Of a stretch of 64,000 nt of DNA, positions 7,840 to 16,453 are shown piece by piece. The stretch is from Methylicorpusculum oleiharenae (GTDB taxonomy: Bacteria > Pseudomonadota > Gammaproteobacteria > Methylococcales > Methylomonadaceae), in the NCBI RefSeq assembly GCF_009828925.2, contig NZ_WUTY02000001.1, forward strand, positions 1,394,492-1,458,491. The letters are read 5' to 3'. Every line of letters starts with the position of its first letter. Position 1 is the stretch's first letter. The position numbers were made by a program, and so were the translations under genes. Below the pieces are notes generated by a model. That model searched no databases. It worked only from the letters and a program-made list of their open reading frames with translations, and was not told the DNA's origin.

Positions 7840-9197
7840 GTTTTGTCTGATAGCTGTTTGACTTCGCTGATGAGGCTGCCTTCCGCTAAGCGGGTATGAA
7901 TGCGGTCTCCTTCTTTGAGTTGCGTAGAGCTGTTTATCACTTTTCCCGTTTTAATTTCTGTTACCAGGGCGTAACCCCGATTCAGCGTGGTCAGAGGGCT
8001 ATAGGCATGCAAGTTTTGGCCTGCCTGGATAAGACGCTGGGTTAGCCGTTCCAATTTGACGCGTAAAGCGGCTATCAGGCGCTGATCTGAATGCGCCAGC
8101 CTCATTTTTAGTGTATTGACGAGGTTGGATGGCACTTGTTGATTGAGTTTTGCCGATTGAATGGCCAGTGCGCTTTTGTGATGATGGATCAGGTTGCCTA
8201 TAGCCCGCATCATTCTGAGTTCCATTTCGTCAACCCGTTGAGCATTGCGGGCCAGCTTTTGTCCCGGGTGCTGTTGCTCCAGACGTTTGGCCAACCACTC
8301 CATTTTTTGCTGTTTTTGCGCTAATTGACGGGACAGTTGTTGATGCAATTTCCATGCGTAGGATTGGAACGCCGTTTGCCATTCTCGCTGATCCGGAACA
8401 GCGTGTTCTGCAGCAGCCGAGGGGGTCGCCGCTCTTAAATCTGACACAAAGTCGGCGATGGTAAAATCGATTTCATGCCCTATCCCCGCAATGATGGGAA
8501 TAGGGCAGGCAAAAATGGCTCTGGCGACTATCTCTTCATTGAAAGCCCATAAATCTTCAAGCGAGCCGCCTCCGCGAGCCAAGATAATGAGATCACAATC
8601 GCCCGACGCAGCCGCCGTATTCAGGGCTTTGGTGATCTCGTATTTTGCGTTTTCTCCCTGAACGGCCGTTGGATATATAACGACAGGTATCGCCGGGAAT
8701 CGCCTTTTAAGAACGGTCAGCACATCTCTGATTGCGGCGCCTGTTGCCGATGTGATTACGCCGATGGCTGATGGGAGCAAGGGGATTGATTTTTTATACC
8801 GGGCATCAAATAAGCCCTCTTGTCCCAGCTTGAATTTAAGTGCTTCAAATGCTCTTCGCAGCGCGCCGTCGCCAATCTCTTCAAGTTCATCAACAACCAG
8901 TTGATAATCGCCCCGGGGTTCGTATAAAGTCACTTGTGCGCGAGCTATCACCTGCATGCCGTTGTCCGGTTTAAAATGAGTCCTGCGATGTTGCGAACGA
9001 AACATCGCGCAACGAACCTGAGCCTGGCTGTCTTTAAGCGTGAAATAAATATGGCCTGAAGAGGGTGTTGTCAGGTTGGATATTTCGCCCTCAACGCGAA
9101 TACTTAAAAAATGCTCATTAAGTAAGCGTTTACTTTCATTGTTTAACTGTGAAACAGTCAATATTTTCTGATCAAAGTCGGTACTATCTTTATTCAT
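7827..9197 (-). CDS. xseA: Exodeoxyribonuclease VII large subunit
   Basis: A 456-residue XseA. An N-terminal OB-fold (about residues 10-105, with LTVSQLNNESKRLL and VRVEGEISN-like segments) is followed by the nuclease core with GVITSATGAAIRDVL, LIILARGGGSLEDLWAFNEE and IAGIGHEIDFTIADFVSD. A long glutamine-rich helical region (about 270-390) then leads to the C-terminal SPLTTLNRGYALV. With XseB it degrades single-stranded DNA in the cytoplasm. xseB is not adjacent. The ATG at 9197 lies in an 86-nt gap shared with the divergent gene at 9284. Confidence 0.95.
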   Translation of the reverse strand: MNKDSTDFDQKILTVSQLNNESKRLLNEHFLSIRVEGEISNLTTPSSGHIYFTLKDSQAQVRCAMFRSQHRRTHFKPDNGMQVIARAQVTLYEPRGDYQLVVDELEEIGDGALRRAFEALKFKLGQEGLFDARYKKSIPLLPSAIGVITSATGAAIRDVLTVLKRRFPAIPVVIYPTAVQGENAKYEITKALNTAAASGDCDLIILARGGGSLEDLWAFNEEIVARAIFACPIPIIAGIGHEIDFTIADFVSDLRAATPSAAAEHAVPDQREWQTAFQSYAWKLHQQLSRQLAQKQQKMEWLAKRLEQQHPGQKLARNAQRVDEMELRMMRAIGNLIHHHKSALAIQSAKLNQQVPSNLVNTLKMRLAHSDQRLIAALRVKLERLTQRLIQAGQNLHAYSPLTTLNRGYALVTEIKTGKVINSSTQLKEGDRIHTRLAEGSLISEVKQLSDKTYSG

Positions 9198-9283
9198 TAG
9201 TGAGGATTATCTTTTTTTCGTTAAGTCACTATTAATTTTGCGATGCGCATTATATGCGCCGTTGATATCAATAAGGAATTTTT

Positions 9284-9754
9284 ATGAATCGAGTCAGATT
9301 GATTGCTTTTCTTTTCTGCAGTTTATGGGCTGCATCCGGTTTTGCCGATTACGGTGGCGGCCTGTCTCAATCTCAAATGGATGATAATTTTCTGAATCAG
9401 TTTGCAGCGAGAAAACAATTGCAGCAAAGGAAAATTGAAAAAGCGTACAAAAAGGGCTTGATCACGCGTCAGGACTTGAGGGTTTTATCGAGAGGCCAGG
9501 CCAAGTTGGCACAATTGGAGCAACGATTTAAAGCGGATGGCCAGTTGAGTCATAAAGAAAAACTGGTTCTGTCCAAAAAACTCGATATGCTGAATCAAAA
9601 ACTCACTACTTACCGGTATTATTCGTCTTACCAAGCCGTAAAACCTCGTTCATTTGCAGAGACCAGCGGTGATTCAGTAACAGTTCCTGCTAAAAATGAG
9701 CCTTACAGAGGTATCAATCCACCACCGATACTAGAAGGTTTTAAAATGAAATAG
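9284..9754 (+). CDS. Hypothetical secreted protein with paired helical motif
   Basis: A 156-residue protein with a classical signal peptide (MNRVRLIAFLFCSLWAASGFA, cleavage probably after FA). The mature part has a charged helical segment: KKGLITRQDLRVLSRGQAKL and FKADGQLSHKEKLVLSKKL look like two copies of a motif of the form G-x-L/I-T/S-x-x-E/D-x-x-x-L. This resembles small periplasmic proteobacterial proteins of unknown function. The C-terminal 40 residues are proline-rich and probably unstructured. The ATG has an AAGGAA ribosome binding site. No enzymatic motif. Confidence 0.65.
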   Translation: MNRVRLIAFLFCSLWAASGFADYGGGLSQSQMDDNFLNQFAARKQLQQRKIEKAYKKGLITRQDLRVLSRGQAKLAQLEQRFKADGQLSHKEKLVLSKKLDMLNQKLTTYRYYSSYQAVKPRSFAETSGDSVTVPAKNEPYRGINPPPILEGFKMK

Positions 9755-9764
9755 CGTCTATTTA

Positions 9765-10481
9765 TCAGCTTTTAAGCTTATTTTCCCGTTCTATGAGTTG
9801 CATGTACTTTTGAATGGTTGATTCCATGGCGTTTGAAACCCCCAGTAACTTGCAACCGATCTTTTGAATTTTATATGGTTTATCACTGTTTACCGGAATA
9901 CAGTTGGATATTTCTAATGAGACCTTAATCTGACTTATGTTTTCCAGATCAAGCGTAACGTTGGCGTACTGAAGCCCCTGTGTCCACAAATGATGATATT
10001 CACTGTTGTCATCTAAGAATGAAACGCCTGAGATGCTAAGATCATAAACACGTAATTTTAAGATTTCTTCAGTTTCCAGACTTAAATTAACGAAGCTTTG
10101 TTTTGATAGGGGTGACTTGACGCGATAAAATCGCCTCCGTTGGAACCAGAATAGCTTTTCCGGTAATGGCATTGCAAAGACCACTTCTCCTATCAGCTTG
10201 ACAGGTTTGATTTTTTTTCCTTCGAATCTGACACGAATGCCCGAAAAATTGCATTTAAATTCAATGTCGGTGGAAAGCGGAAGCTGTTTATTCAAATAGT
10301 CTTTAGGCCCGTAATCAAAAAATAAAATCCCTTTTTCGGGATCAATTTCAATCAACGTTGTTATAAACGATTCATTATTTCCGAATTGAACAGTGATCAA
10401 TGTTTTCTGTTTGAGCAAAAGCGTCAGATTACTAATGATCTGCTGTTTGCCCTTAAGAAGATACGCAATTTCATTTTCCAT
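9765..10481 (-). CDS. YcgR-like flagellar brake protein with PilZ domain (c-di-GMP binding)
   Basis: A 238-residue protein with an N-terminal YcgR-type beta domain (about 15-110) and a C-terminal PilZ domain. Both c-di-GMP signatures are intact: RxxxR at R116-R120 in RRRFYR, and DxSxxG at D147-G152 in DLSISGVSF. YcgR proteins slow the flagellar motor when c-di-GMP is high. No flagellar gene is in the window, so the target (flagella, pili or exopolysaccharide) is not shown. The gene converges on the secreted protein gene to its left, leaving 10 nt between the two stops. Confidence 0.85.
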   Translation of the reverse strand: MENEIAYLLKGKQQIISNLTLLLKQKTLITVQFGNNESFITTLIEIDPEKGILFFDYGPKDYLNKQLPLSTDIEFKCNFSGIRVRFEGKKIKPVKLIGEVVFAMPLPEKLFWFQRRRFYRVKSPLSKQSFVNLSLETEEILKLRVYDLSISGVSFLDDNSEYHHLWTQGLQYANVTLDLENISQIKVSLEISNCIPVNSDKPYKIQKIGCKLLGVSNAMESTIQKYMQLIERENKLKS

Positions 10482-10555
10482 GGAAACGTTATACTTTGTT
10501 CTAATTATTGGTTTTATAAGATAATCTTCATTTTATTTTAACAAGGAAATTCAAA

Positions 10556-10882
10556 TTGACAGCCTGGTTTTTTCTATTTGCGGCCGGTTTTGCCGAAATC
10601 ATCTTCGTATTGAGCTTAAAATTCAGCATGGGTTTTACAAAGCTGATACCCAGTTTAATGACGCTCGTTTTTGGAGCGGGAAGTTTTTATTTGTTAACGG
10701 TTGCGATTAAAACGCTACCTTTGGGAACCGCTTATGCTGTTTGGACCGGCATGGGACTCGTCGGTGTTGCCATACTGGGGATAGTCCTTTTTAAGGAATC
10801 TGCGGATGTTCCCAGGCTCATTTCACTGGTATTGGTGCTCGCAGGTATTGTGGGTCTTAAATTAACGGATATCTCTCACTAA
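10556..10882 (+). CDS. Small multidrug resistance (SMR) family transporter, SugE/EmrE type
   Basis: A 108-residue four-helix protein. The essential membrane glutamate is E14 in AAGFAEIIFVLSLK. The LGTAYAVWTGMGLVG segment in helix 3 is the SMR signature. SMR dimers exchange protons for cationic drugs or guanidinium at the inner membrane. The SugE/Gdx or EmrE subtype cannot be fixed from sequence by eye. Translation starts at TTG 10556, supported by AAGGAA upstream and alignment at residue 2. It ends 3 nt before the tusB-like gene. Confidence 0.88.
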   Translation: MTAWFFLFAAGFAEIIFVLSLKFSMGFTKLIPSLMTLVFGAGSFYLLTVAIKTLPLGTAYAVWTGMGLVGVAILGIVLFKESADVPRLISLVLVLAGIVGLKLTDISH

Positions 10883-10885
10883 TTT

Positions 10886-11173
10886 ATGCTGCATTTGGTT
10901 TTTGAAACTTCTCATGAGCCGATTATTTTCGAAAGAGTCGATAAAGGGGATGCTGTTGTGTTTATGGGTATGTCGGTACAAAGGCTGATAAGTCAGGCTT
11001 TTAAGGCAAAAATCAAAGGATTGAGTAACGAAATAAAATTGTATGCGTTACAAGATGCGTTGCTGATACACGGCATTCACCGCTCCGAATTTCCAGATAA
11101 CATCAAAATTATCGGCTACCCCGATTTGATCCGCTTAACGACCGTCAATGAGGTGATTCATTCATGGTCCTGA
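10886..11173 (+). CDS. tusB: DsrH/TusB-family sulfur relay protein
   Basis: A 95-residue protein, the length of TusB. MLHLVFE at the start, GDAVVFMG, IKLYALQDALLIHGI and GYPDLIRLTTVNEVIHSW at the end follow the TusB/DsrH pattern. It contains no cysteine. In E. coli TusB forms a hexamer with TusC and TusD that passes persulfide sulfur to TusE for tRNA 2-thiouridine synthesis. No tusC or tusD is adjacent here. The 3' end overlaps tusE by 10 nt, implying coupled translation. Confidence 0.75.
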   Translation: MLHLVFETSHEPIIFERVDKGDAVVFMGMSVQRLISQAFKAKIKGLSNEIKLYALQDALLIHGIHRSEFPDNIKIIGYPDLIRLTTVNEVIHSWS

Positions 11174-11496
11174 TCGTACAGGGGGTGTCCCTTGAGACGA
11201 CGGATCAAGGATTTTTGATGGATATGACTCAGTGGAACGAGGATGTGGCGAACCAACTGGCTCAACTGGATAACATTGAATTAACGCCCGAGCATTGGGA
11301 AATTTTAGGGTTTATCAGGGATTACTATCGCCGTTACAAGCATTTGCCTAATGCGCGCATGTTTGCTAAGGCCATAGCAAAGCAGTTAGGTGAACAAAAA
11401 GGTAATAGCCGTTACTTACACCGGCTATTCCCGGACGGGCCATTGAAATATGCTTGCAAACTGGCAGGTTTGCCGAAACCGCCTACCTGTTTGTAG
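11164..11496 (+). CDS. tusE: TusE/DsrC-family sulfur carrier protein
   Basis: A 110-residue DsrC-fold protein. TPEHWEILGFIRDYY, GNSRYLHRLFPDGPLKYACK and the C-terminal arm AGLPKPPTCL are diagnostic. The penultimate C109 is the sulfur-carrying cysteine. C98 lies exactly 11 positions earlier (Cx10C), the second redox cysteine known from DsrC proteins and, as I recall, missing from tRNA-modifying TusE of E. coli. It overlaps tusB by 10 nt. Acceptor of persulfide for tRNA thiolation is the default role; a DsrC-like redox role is possible. Confidence 0.85.
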   Translation: MVLIVQGVSLETTDQGFLMDMTQWNEDVANQLAQLDNIELTPEHWEILGFIRDYYRRYKHLPNARMFAKAIAKQLGEQKGNSRYLHRLFPDGPLKYACKLAGLPKPPTCL

Positions 11497-11498
11497 TG

Positions 11499-11891
11499 TC
11501 AGCCTTCTTTAAATTTATGAATAAGACGCCGCTCCTTTTTATTGGGTTTATGCGGTCTGTCGTAATGGGGAAGCAGCGATTGCTCTTCTTTTTGTTGAAT
11601 AATAAGAGCCTGACGGCGGCTTTTGCTTTCTTCTGTTTCCTCATAGAGCAATGAGGCTTCCGGTGCAGGACGTCTTTGGTTGTTAAGGTTTTTTACGACA
11701 ATATCCCAGCGGTATTGATCTTTCATTATTTCCAGTCGAACCCCCACGCCAATCTCCTTGCCAGGCTTGGCCCGTTGATTGTTCAGGTGCACTTTCCCAC
11801 CGGCTATGGCTTCTGCAGCCAGTTTGCGGGTTTTAAAAAAACGAGCAGCCCAAAGCCATTTATCAAGCCTGATTGAGGTGAGGGCTTCCAT
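11499..11891 (-). CDS. hslR: Ribosome-associated heat shock protein Hsp15 (S4 domain)
   Basis: A 130-residue RNA-binding protein. The S4 domain spans about residues 6-60 (IRLDKWLWAARFFKTRKLAAE, KVHLNNQRAKPGKEI), followed by a lysine/arginine-rich tail. Hsp15 binds stalled 50S subunits carrying nascent peptidyl-tRNA. It is convergent with tusE (2-nt gap) and its ATG follows the rhodanese stop directly, so the two leftward genes form an operon. Confidence 0.9.
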   Translation of the reverse strand: MEALTSIRLDKWLWAARFFKTRKLAAEAIAGGKVHLNNQRAKPGKEIGVGVRLEIMKDQYRWDIVVKNLNNQRRPAPEASLLYEETEESKSRRQALIIQQKEEQSLLPHYDRPHKPNKKERRLIHKFKEG

Positions 11892-12239
11892 TTACTGGGA
11901 TGCTAGCCAGGCTTGGTAGCCGCCGGCAAGACTCACAGCTTTCTCGTAGCCCATCTTAAGCAGATTTTCAGTGGCCAGCGCAGCACGTCCGCCCGTCTGA
12001 CAATAAACCAGGATGTCTGCATCATGTTTGTTTTTGAAATCCGGGTGATTTTCAATTCTAAATTCCAAAATGCCTCTAGGGATATTGATGGCGTCAGGCA
12101 AGGCGCCGTTAATAAATTCGGCCGGTGTTCTGACATCCAAAACAATGAATTTGGATAATTCCTTTTTGGCAGTGGGTACATCAATTTCAGTGATGTTTTG
12201 TTTGGCGGCGGCAACTAGGTCCATAGCAGTCAATTTCAT
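11892..12239 (-). CDS. Single-domain rhodanese (sulfurtransferase)
   Basis: A 115-residue rhodanese domain. The active-site loop starts at C80 (YCQTGGRA). FIVLDVRTPAEFINGALPDAINIP is spread over residues 31-54 and matches the CH2A motif region. It can carry persulfide sulfur. I chose ATG 12239 over an in-frame TTG 18 nt upstream because AAGGAGA is ideally spaced for the ATG and would lie inside the longer form. Being next to tusB-tusE (convergent) it might feed that relay, but this is inference. Confidence 0.88.
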   Translation of the reverse strand: MKLTAMDLVAAAKQNITEIDVPTAKKELSKFIVLDVRTPAEFINGALPDAINIPRGILEFRIENHPDFKNKHDADILVYCQTGGRAALATENLLKMGYEKAVSLAGGYQAWLASQ

Positions 12240-12277
12240 CAATAAGTCTCCTTCCAAAAGACTGCAATGTTAACAAT

Positions 12278-12305
12278 AATCCTGATTTATTAACCAGGAT
12301 TTTTT
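12278..12305 (+). terminator. Hairpin with T-run in the divergent rhodanese/membrane-protein region
   Basis: AATCCTG and CAGGATT form a 7-bp stem with a 10-nt loop, and TTTT follows on the plus strand. No plus-strand gene ends here. It may block read-through into the following genes or act as a leader attenuator for the gene at 12413. Confidence 0.4.
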
Positions 12306-12412
12306 AGACTGAGTCGCTTTAAGATGACGCCGAAGCTAGCAAAAATTTGCCCGCCTAGTCAGTTTACAATGAGGTAGAATCCCACTTTTGGTTTAACGAT
12401 AGGACGGTTACT

Positions 12413-12796
12413 GTGAATTTAGAGAAAGTTATTTTCGGTTTCTTCATTGTTATGTCGTTAACCTTAAATTTTGGCTTTTTTCTCGGGGAGATCAATAATC
12501 CAGATCATCACAATGTTATGGAATTGTTTGTTGTGATTGTGGTTAACTTCATTGCAACGGTTTTAAAACTGGGTGATCGATCTCAAATTGGCGCGGTATT
12601 GTTGTCCACCAGTCTGGTTGCCGATCTCGAGTTGATTGCGGCGGCCACCTATTGGACTGTCGTTGTCCATGTCACCGAAACCGGCATTACACCGGATGTG
12701 ATGGTCACCATTATTTCGCTAAGCGGCGGCGCGTTGTTAGCCAATGTTATTTCGGTTGTAATCCTGGTCTCAGAGACACTGATGTCGCGGCTTTAA
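12413..12796 (+). CDS. Small membrane protein paired with a K+ channel (DUF6394-like)
   Basis: A 127-residue protein with about four hydrophobic segments (roughly 5-24, 38-52, 62-85 and 98-122). It recalls the DUF6394 family, small membrane proteins found next to RCK channel genes; that name is from memory. Translation starts at GTG 12413 with AGGA upstream. It lies 23 nt before the channel gene, so the two are surely co-transcribed, and it may be a channel accessory protein. Confidence 0.65.
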   Translation: MNLEKVIFGFFIVMSLTLNFGFFLGEINNPDHHNVMELFVVIVVNFIATVLKLGDRSQIGAVLLSTSLVADLELIAAATYWTVVVHVTETGITPDVMVTIISLSGGALLANVISVVILVSETLMSRL

Positions 12797-12819
12797 ATTA
12801 CTGTTTCACCGAGGTTGTC

Positions 12820-14553
12820 ATGGCTGAATCTATTGATTTGAACCGGGTTAGCTTCATCGTGATGCGTGAAATGCGTAGCCCGATTATCGCTTTAATTGTG
12901 GTTTATGCAGTCTCTATTCTCGTCATGGTTTCTATTCCGGGTCCCGTCATTGATGGTAAAACGCATAACATGAGCATATTTCATGCACTTTACTTCATGA
13001 CTTATACCGCGACGACTACCGGATTTGGCGAGATTCCCTATGAGTTTAATAATGCCCAACGGTTTTGGGCAATGGCTTGTCTGTATGTCAGCGTTATTAC
13101 CTGGTTTTATGCAATAGGCAGCATTGTCCGTTTATTTCAAAATCCTTTTTTTGTCAGAGCTCTGGAAGAGCGGCAATTTACGAAAGCGGTCAAGCGCATT
13201 TCCGGACCGTTTTTTATAGTCTGCGGATTTGGCGATACAGGCAGTCTGTTGGCTCGCGGGCTCAGTGATCACTGCTTTCCCTCCGTAATCATTGATGATA
13301 ATGAAGAGCGGATTAAGGCGCTCAAACTGCGCGATTACCGCGTTGCCATGTCCGGATTTTGTGCTGATGCCAGTGTGCCGAAGCATCTTTTGGAAGCCGG
13401 TGTTCAGCATCCCAATTGCAAAGCCGTAGTGGCTGTTACGAATTGTGAGGAGACCAATTTAAAAATTGCAGCGTTGGCGCGGTTGCTGAATCCCGAAATT
13501 GGTATTATTGCCATGTCCAAGGTCGAAGTTTTTGAAGAAACCTTGGCAACTTTGGGCGGTGAAGTGCATGTGGTCGATCCGTTTAAAACCTTTGCCAAAG
13601 TGTTGGGTTCTGCACTTAAACACCCCGAATACTCCGGTCTTAACCGGTGGTTGGCCAAAGAGCCGGGCGCAAGTTTGAACAAATTTTGCGCACCGCCAAT
13701 CGGACATTGGATCATTTGCGGTTACGGCAGAATGGGCCATGAAGTTCATCGCGTGCTGACCCGGCACGGGATTGATACGACCGTTATCGATCCTCATGAA
13801 GCCACCGATACCGAATCACCTAGCCAATACATCGTGGGTAGAACGACGGCGAAAACCCTGGTGAAAGCAAGAGTTGATCAGGCCGTTGGGATTCTGGCTG
13901 GAACCGATGATGATGGCCATAATCTGGGTATCTTGTTAAATGCCAGAAATCTTAATCCCGGTTTATTTTCATTGGTCCGGCAGAATCGGCATGAGAACCG
14001 GCTTGCTTTTGCCGCTGCCAATATTGATTTGATCATGCAGCCAACGATGGTAACTGCCAGACGCATACTTTTTCTGTTGATTGCCCCTTTATTGAAACCT
14101 TTTTTTGCCTATCTTGTGGCTGATGAGCCCGATCGCCAGCAAGAATTACTAGCCGTTATCCATCGGCTTAATGACAAAATTGGGACTAGGCAGCCGCATC
14201 TGCAAACTATCTTCATTAATGAGACTTACAGTCATGCTGCCTTTAAGTTTTTGACAGGCGGAAACTCGCTGAGATTGGGTCATCTAATCAGGCATCCTGC
14301 TGATTTAACCAAACAACTGCCTATTGTTGTTTTGATTATCAAATCCGGTGATACTCTAATTCAACTGCCTTCAGATGATTATTTGATTAAATCGGACGAT
14401 CAAATACTCCTGTGCGGAACGCATCCGGCTGTGAGGCTATTGAATGCGACACTTAATAATGAGTACACTCTGGCGTATGTGCAAAGTGGTGAAATCTTAC
14501 CTCGAGGTTATGTTATGCAGTGGTTTGCACGCAGACAGCTGTTTACGATTTAA
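12820..14553 (+). CDS. Potassium channel with tandem RCK (TrkA-N) domains
   Basis: A 577-residue protein. Two transmembrane helices (about 21-40 and 85-105) flank a pore loop with selectivity filter TTTGFGE (65-71), a GFG variant of the K+ signature. Two cytoplasmic NAD-binding RCK units follow: FFIVCGFGDTGSLLARG near 131 and HWIICGYGRMGHEVHRV near 300. TrkA-C-like sequence is seen at the end. It is a ligand-gated K+ channel of the MthK/GsuK class. ATG 12820 is chosen because GAGG lies just upstream and the pore domain begins there; the frame is open further upstream, overlapping the previous gene, but that part is not channel-like. Confidence 0.85.
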   Translation: MAESIDLNRVSFIVMREMRSPIIALIVVYAVSILVMVSIPGPVIDGKTHNMSIFHALYFMTYTATTTGFGEIPYEFNNAQRFWAMACLYVSVITWFYAIGSIVRLFQNPFFVRALEERQFTKAVKRISGPFFIVCGFGDTGSLLARGLSDHCFPSVIIDDNEERIKALKLRDYRVAMSGFCADASVPKHLLEAGVQHPNCKAVVAVTNCEETNLKIAALARLLNPEIGIIAMSKVEVFEETLATLGGEVHVVDPFKTFAKVLGSALKHPEYSGLNRWLAKEPGASLNKFCAPPIGHWIICGYGRMGHEVHRVLTRHGIDTTVIDPHEATDTESPSQYIVGRTTAKTLVKARVDQAVGILAGTDDDGHNLGILLNARNLNPGLFSLVRQNRHENRLAFAAANIDLIMQPTMVTARRILFLLIAPLLKPFFAYLVADEPDRQQELLAVIHRLNDKIGTRQPHLQTIFINETYSHAAFKFLTGGNSLRLGHLIRHPADLTKQLPIVVLIIKSGDTLIQLPSDDYLIKSDDQILLCGTHPAVRLLNATLNNEYTLAYVQSGEILPRGYVMQWFARRQLFTI

Positions 14554-14604
14554 AGTTGAGAATGAATTAAAACAGGATATGGAATTAGTTAGGGGTATTG
14601 ATAA

Positions 14605-15439
<835 letters not shown>

Positions 15440-15443
15440 CCAA

Positions 15444-15603
15444 CAATTCCCAGTTTGAACTTCTATGTAGCTTTGGGGGTTGGCGTAACCCTTGCGAGGA
15501 ACGCCATAAACCGATCCATGGGGGCTTGATGGCAGCATCCCTGCTGTCGACATCCCCGCAAAGCTTACGCCTTCCCCCCTTTTTATCATCAAATTGGGAA
15601 TTG
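15444..15603. repeat. MITE-like palindromic element, copy 1
   Basis: A 160-nt intergenic element bounded by 15-nt inverted ends (15444-15458 and 15589-15603) that match at 14 of 15 positions. Inside, 15482-15496 and 15558-15572 also pair (about 13 of 15). The centre 15517-15555 holds a hairpin (GGCAGCA / TGCTGTC around TCCC) and is 36/39 identical to 17582-17620. It has no coding capacity. The structure suggests a folded, non-autonomous mobile or REP-like element. Confidence 0.7.
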
Positions 15604-15670
15604 CTGCCCGTAAATAAATTGACGCTTGCAGAAAACGATCTTATGGCAAGGCTTTCCTAATGAAGACGGG

Positions 15671-16453
15671 TTATTGGCAATTGTTACTGTGATCAAGCCA
15701 ATCCAGACTTTCCAGTGTCGATGAGACGGGTCTGTATTCGGCGCCTACCCAACCGGAATAACCGGACTCTGATATGGCGGAAAAAACCTCGATAAAATCG
15801 ATGTCTCCGGTGCCGGGCTGTCCGCGGCCCGGACAATCGGCAAATTGAATATGACCAATTTTATTGCCGTTCAGACGAATGAATCCGGCCACATTTTCCC
15901 CCATACGCTGCATATGATAAATATCGTATTGCATGAACAGATCGGGCTGGCCGAGTTCATCCATAATCTCCAGCATCTGTTTCCCGCTGTGGATGATAAA
16001 TCCGGGCATGTCGTAGGTGTTGATGGCTTCAAAGACCGTTTTAACACCCAGTGGTGCAAAAGTCGTTACGGCGAGTGACAAATTGCTTTTGAAGATGCTC
16101 AGGTAAGTGTCGATGCGGTCGGAATCATGGCAACAGCCGGGTAAGACATTGACGGCTTCGGGCTTTAAAATGTTGATGTACTCGACTGTTTGAGCTAAAG
16201 CCTGCTTGAATGCCTGCGCTTTTTCCGGAACGGCAGCCAACCCCTCTCCGCCTTGCAGAAAATCGCCGGCCGCAACGTTAAACAGAATCAGTTTTAAACC
16301 GTTATTGACCAGTTCGGCTTGAAGGGTTTCCGGTGTTTCTTCGTAAGGAAACTGGATTTCTACGGCTGAAAAACCGCTGTTCTTCGCCGCTTTGAAGCGT
16401 TGAAGCAATGGCAGTTCTGTGAAAAGCAGGCTTAAATTGGCGGTAAATTGCAT
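15671..16453 (-). CDS. hyi: Hydroxypyruvate isomerase family protein
   Basis: A 260-residue TIM-barrel protein of the Hyi/OtnI family. MQFTANLSLLFTELPLL at the N-terminus, GFSAVEIQFPYE and the metal-site regions FEAINTYDMPGF, QYDIYHMQRMGE and IGHIQFADCPGRGQPGTG are characteristic. It interconverts hydroxypyruvate and tartronate semialdehyde. ATG 16453 is used: it overlaps the glxR stop as TGATG, so translation is coupled; a TTG one codon upstream is less likely. No glyoxylate carboligase gene is nearby, so in this organism it may act on hydroxypyruvate from the serine cycle. The related OtnI activity is an alternative. Confidence 0.85.
   Translation of the reverse strand: MQFTANLSLLFTELPLLQRFKAAKNSGFSAVEIQFPYEETPETLQAELVNNGLKLILFNVAAGDFLQGGEGLAAVPEKAQAFKQALAQTVEYINILKPEAVNVLPGCCHDSDRIDTYLSIFKSNLSLAVTTFAPLGVKTVFEAINTYDMPGFIIHSGKQMLEIMDELGQPDLFMQYDIYHMQRMGENVAGFIRLNGNKIGHIQFADCPGRGQPGTGDIDFIEVFSAISESGYSGWVGAEYRPVSSTLESLDWLDHSNNCQ

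Noticed and set aside
9230-9275. TATAAT-like sequence on the minus strand as an xseA promoter
   Set aside because: The -10 match is good, but no acceptable -35 lies at 15-19 nt, and it sits inside a GCGCATATAATGCGC-type palindrome.
12652-12819. 56-residue N-terminal extension of the K+ channel
   Set aside because: It overlaps the preceding gene in another frame and is cysteine/histidine-rich noise; the pore domain starts after ATG 12820.
15444-15603. Copy 1 of the hairpin element as a small RNA gene or insertion sequence
   Set aside because: No promoter is seen, and at 160 nt with no open frame it cannot encode a transposase; it is better described as a non-autonomous repeat.
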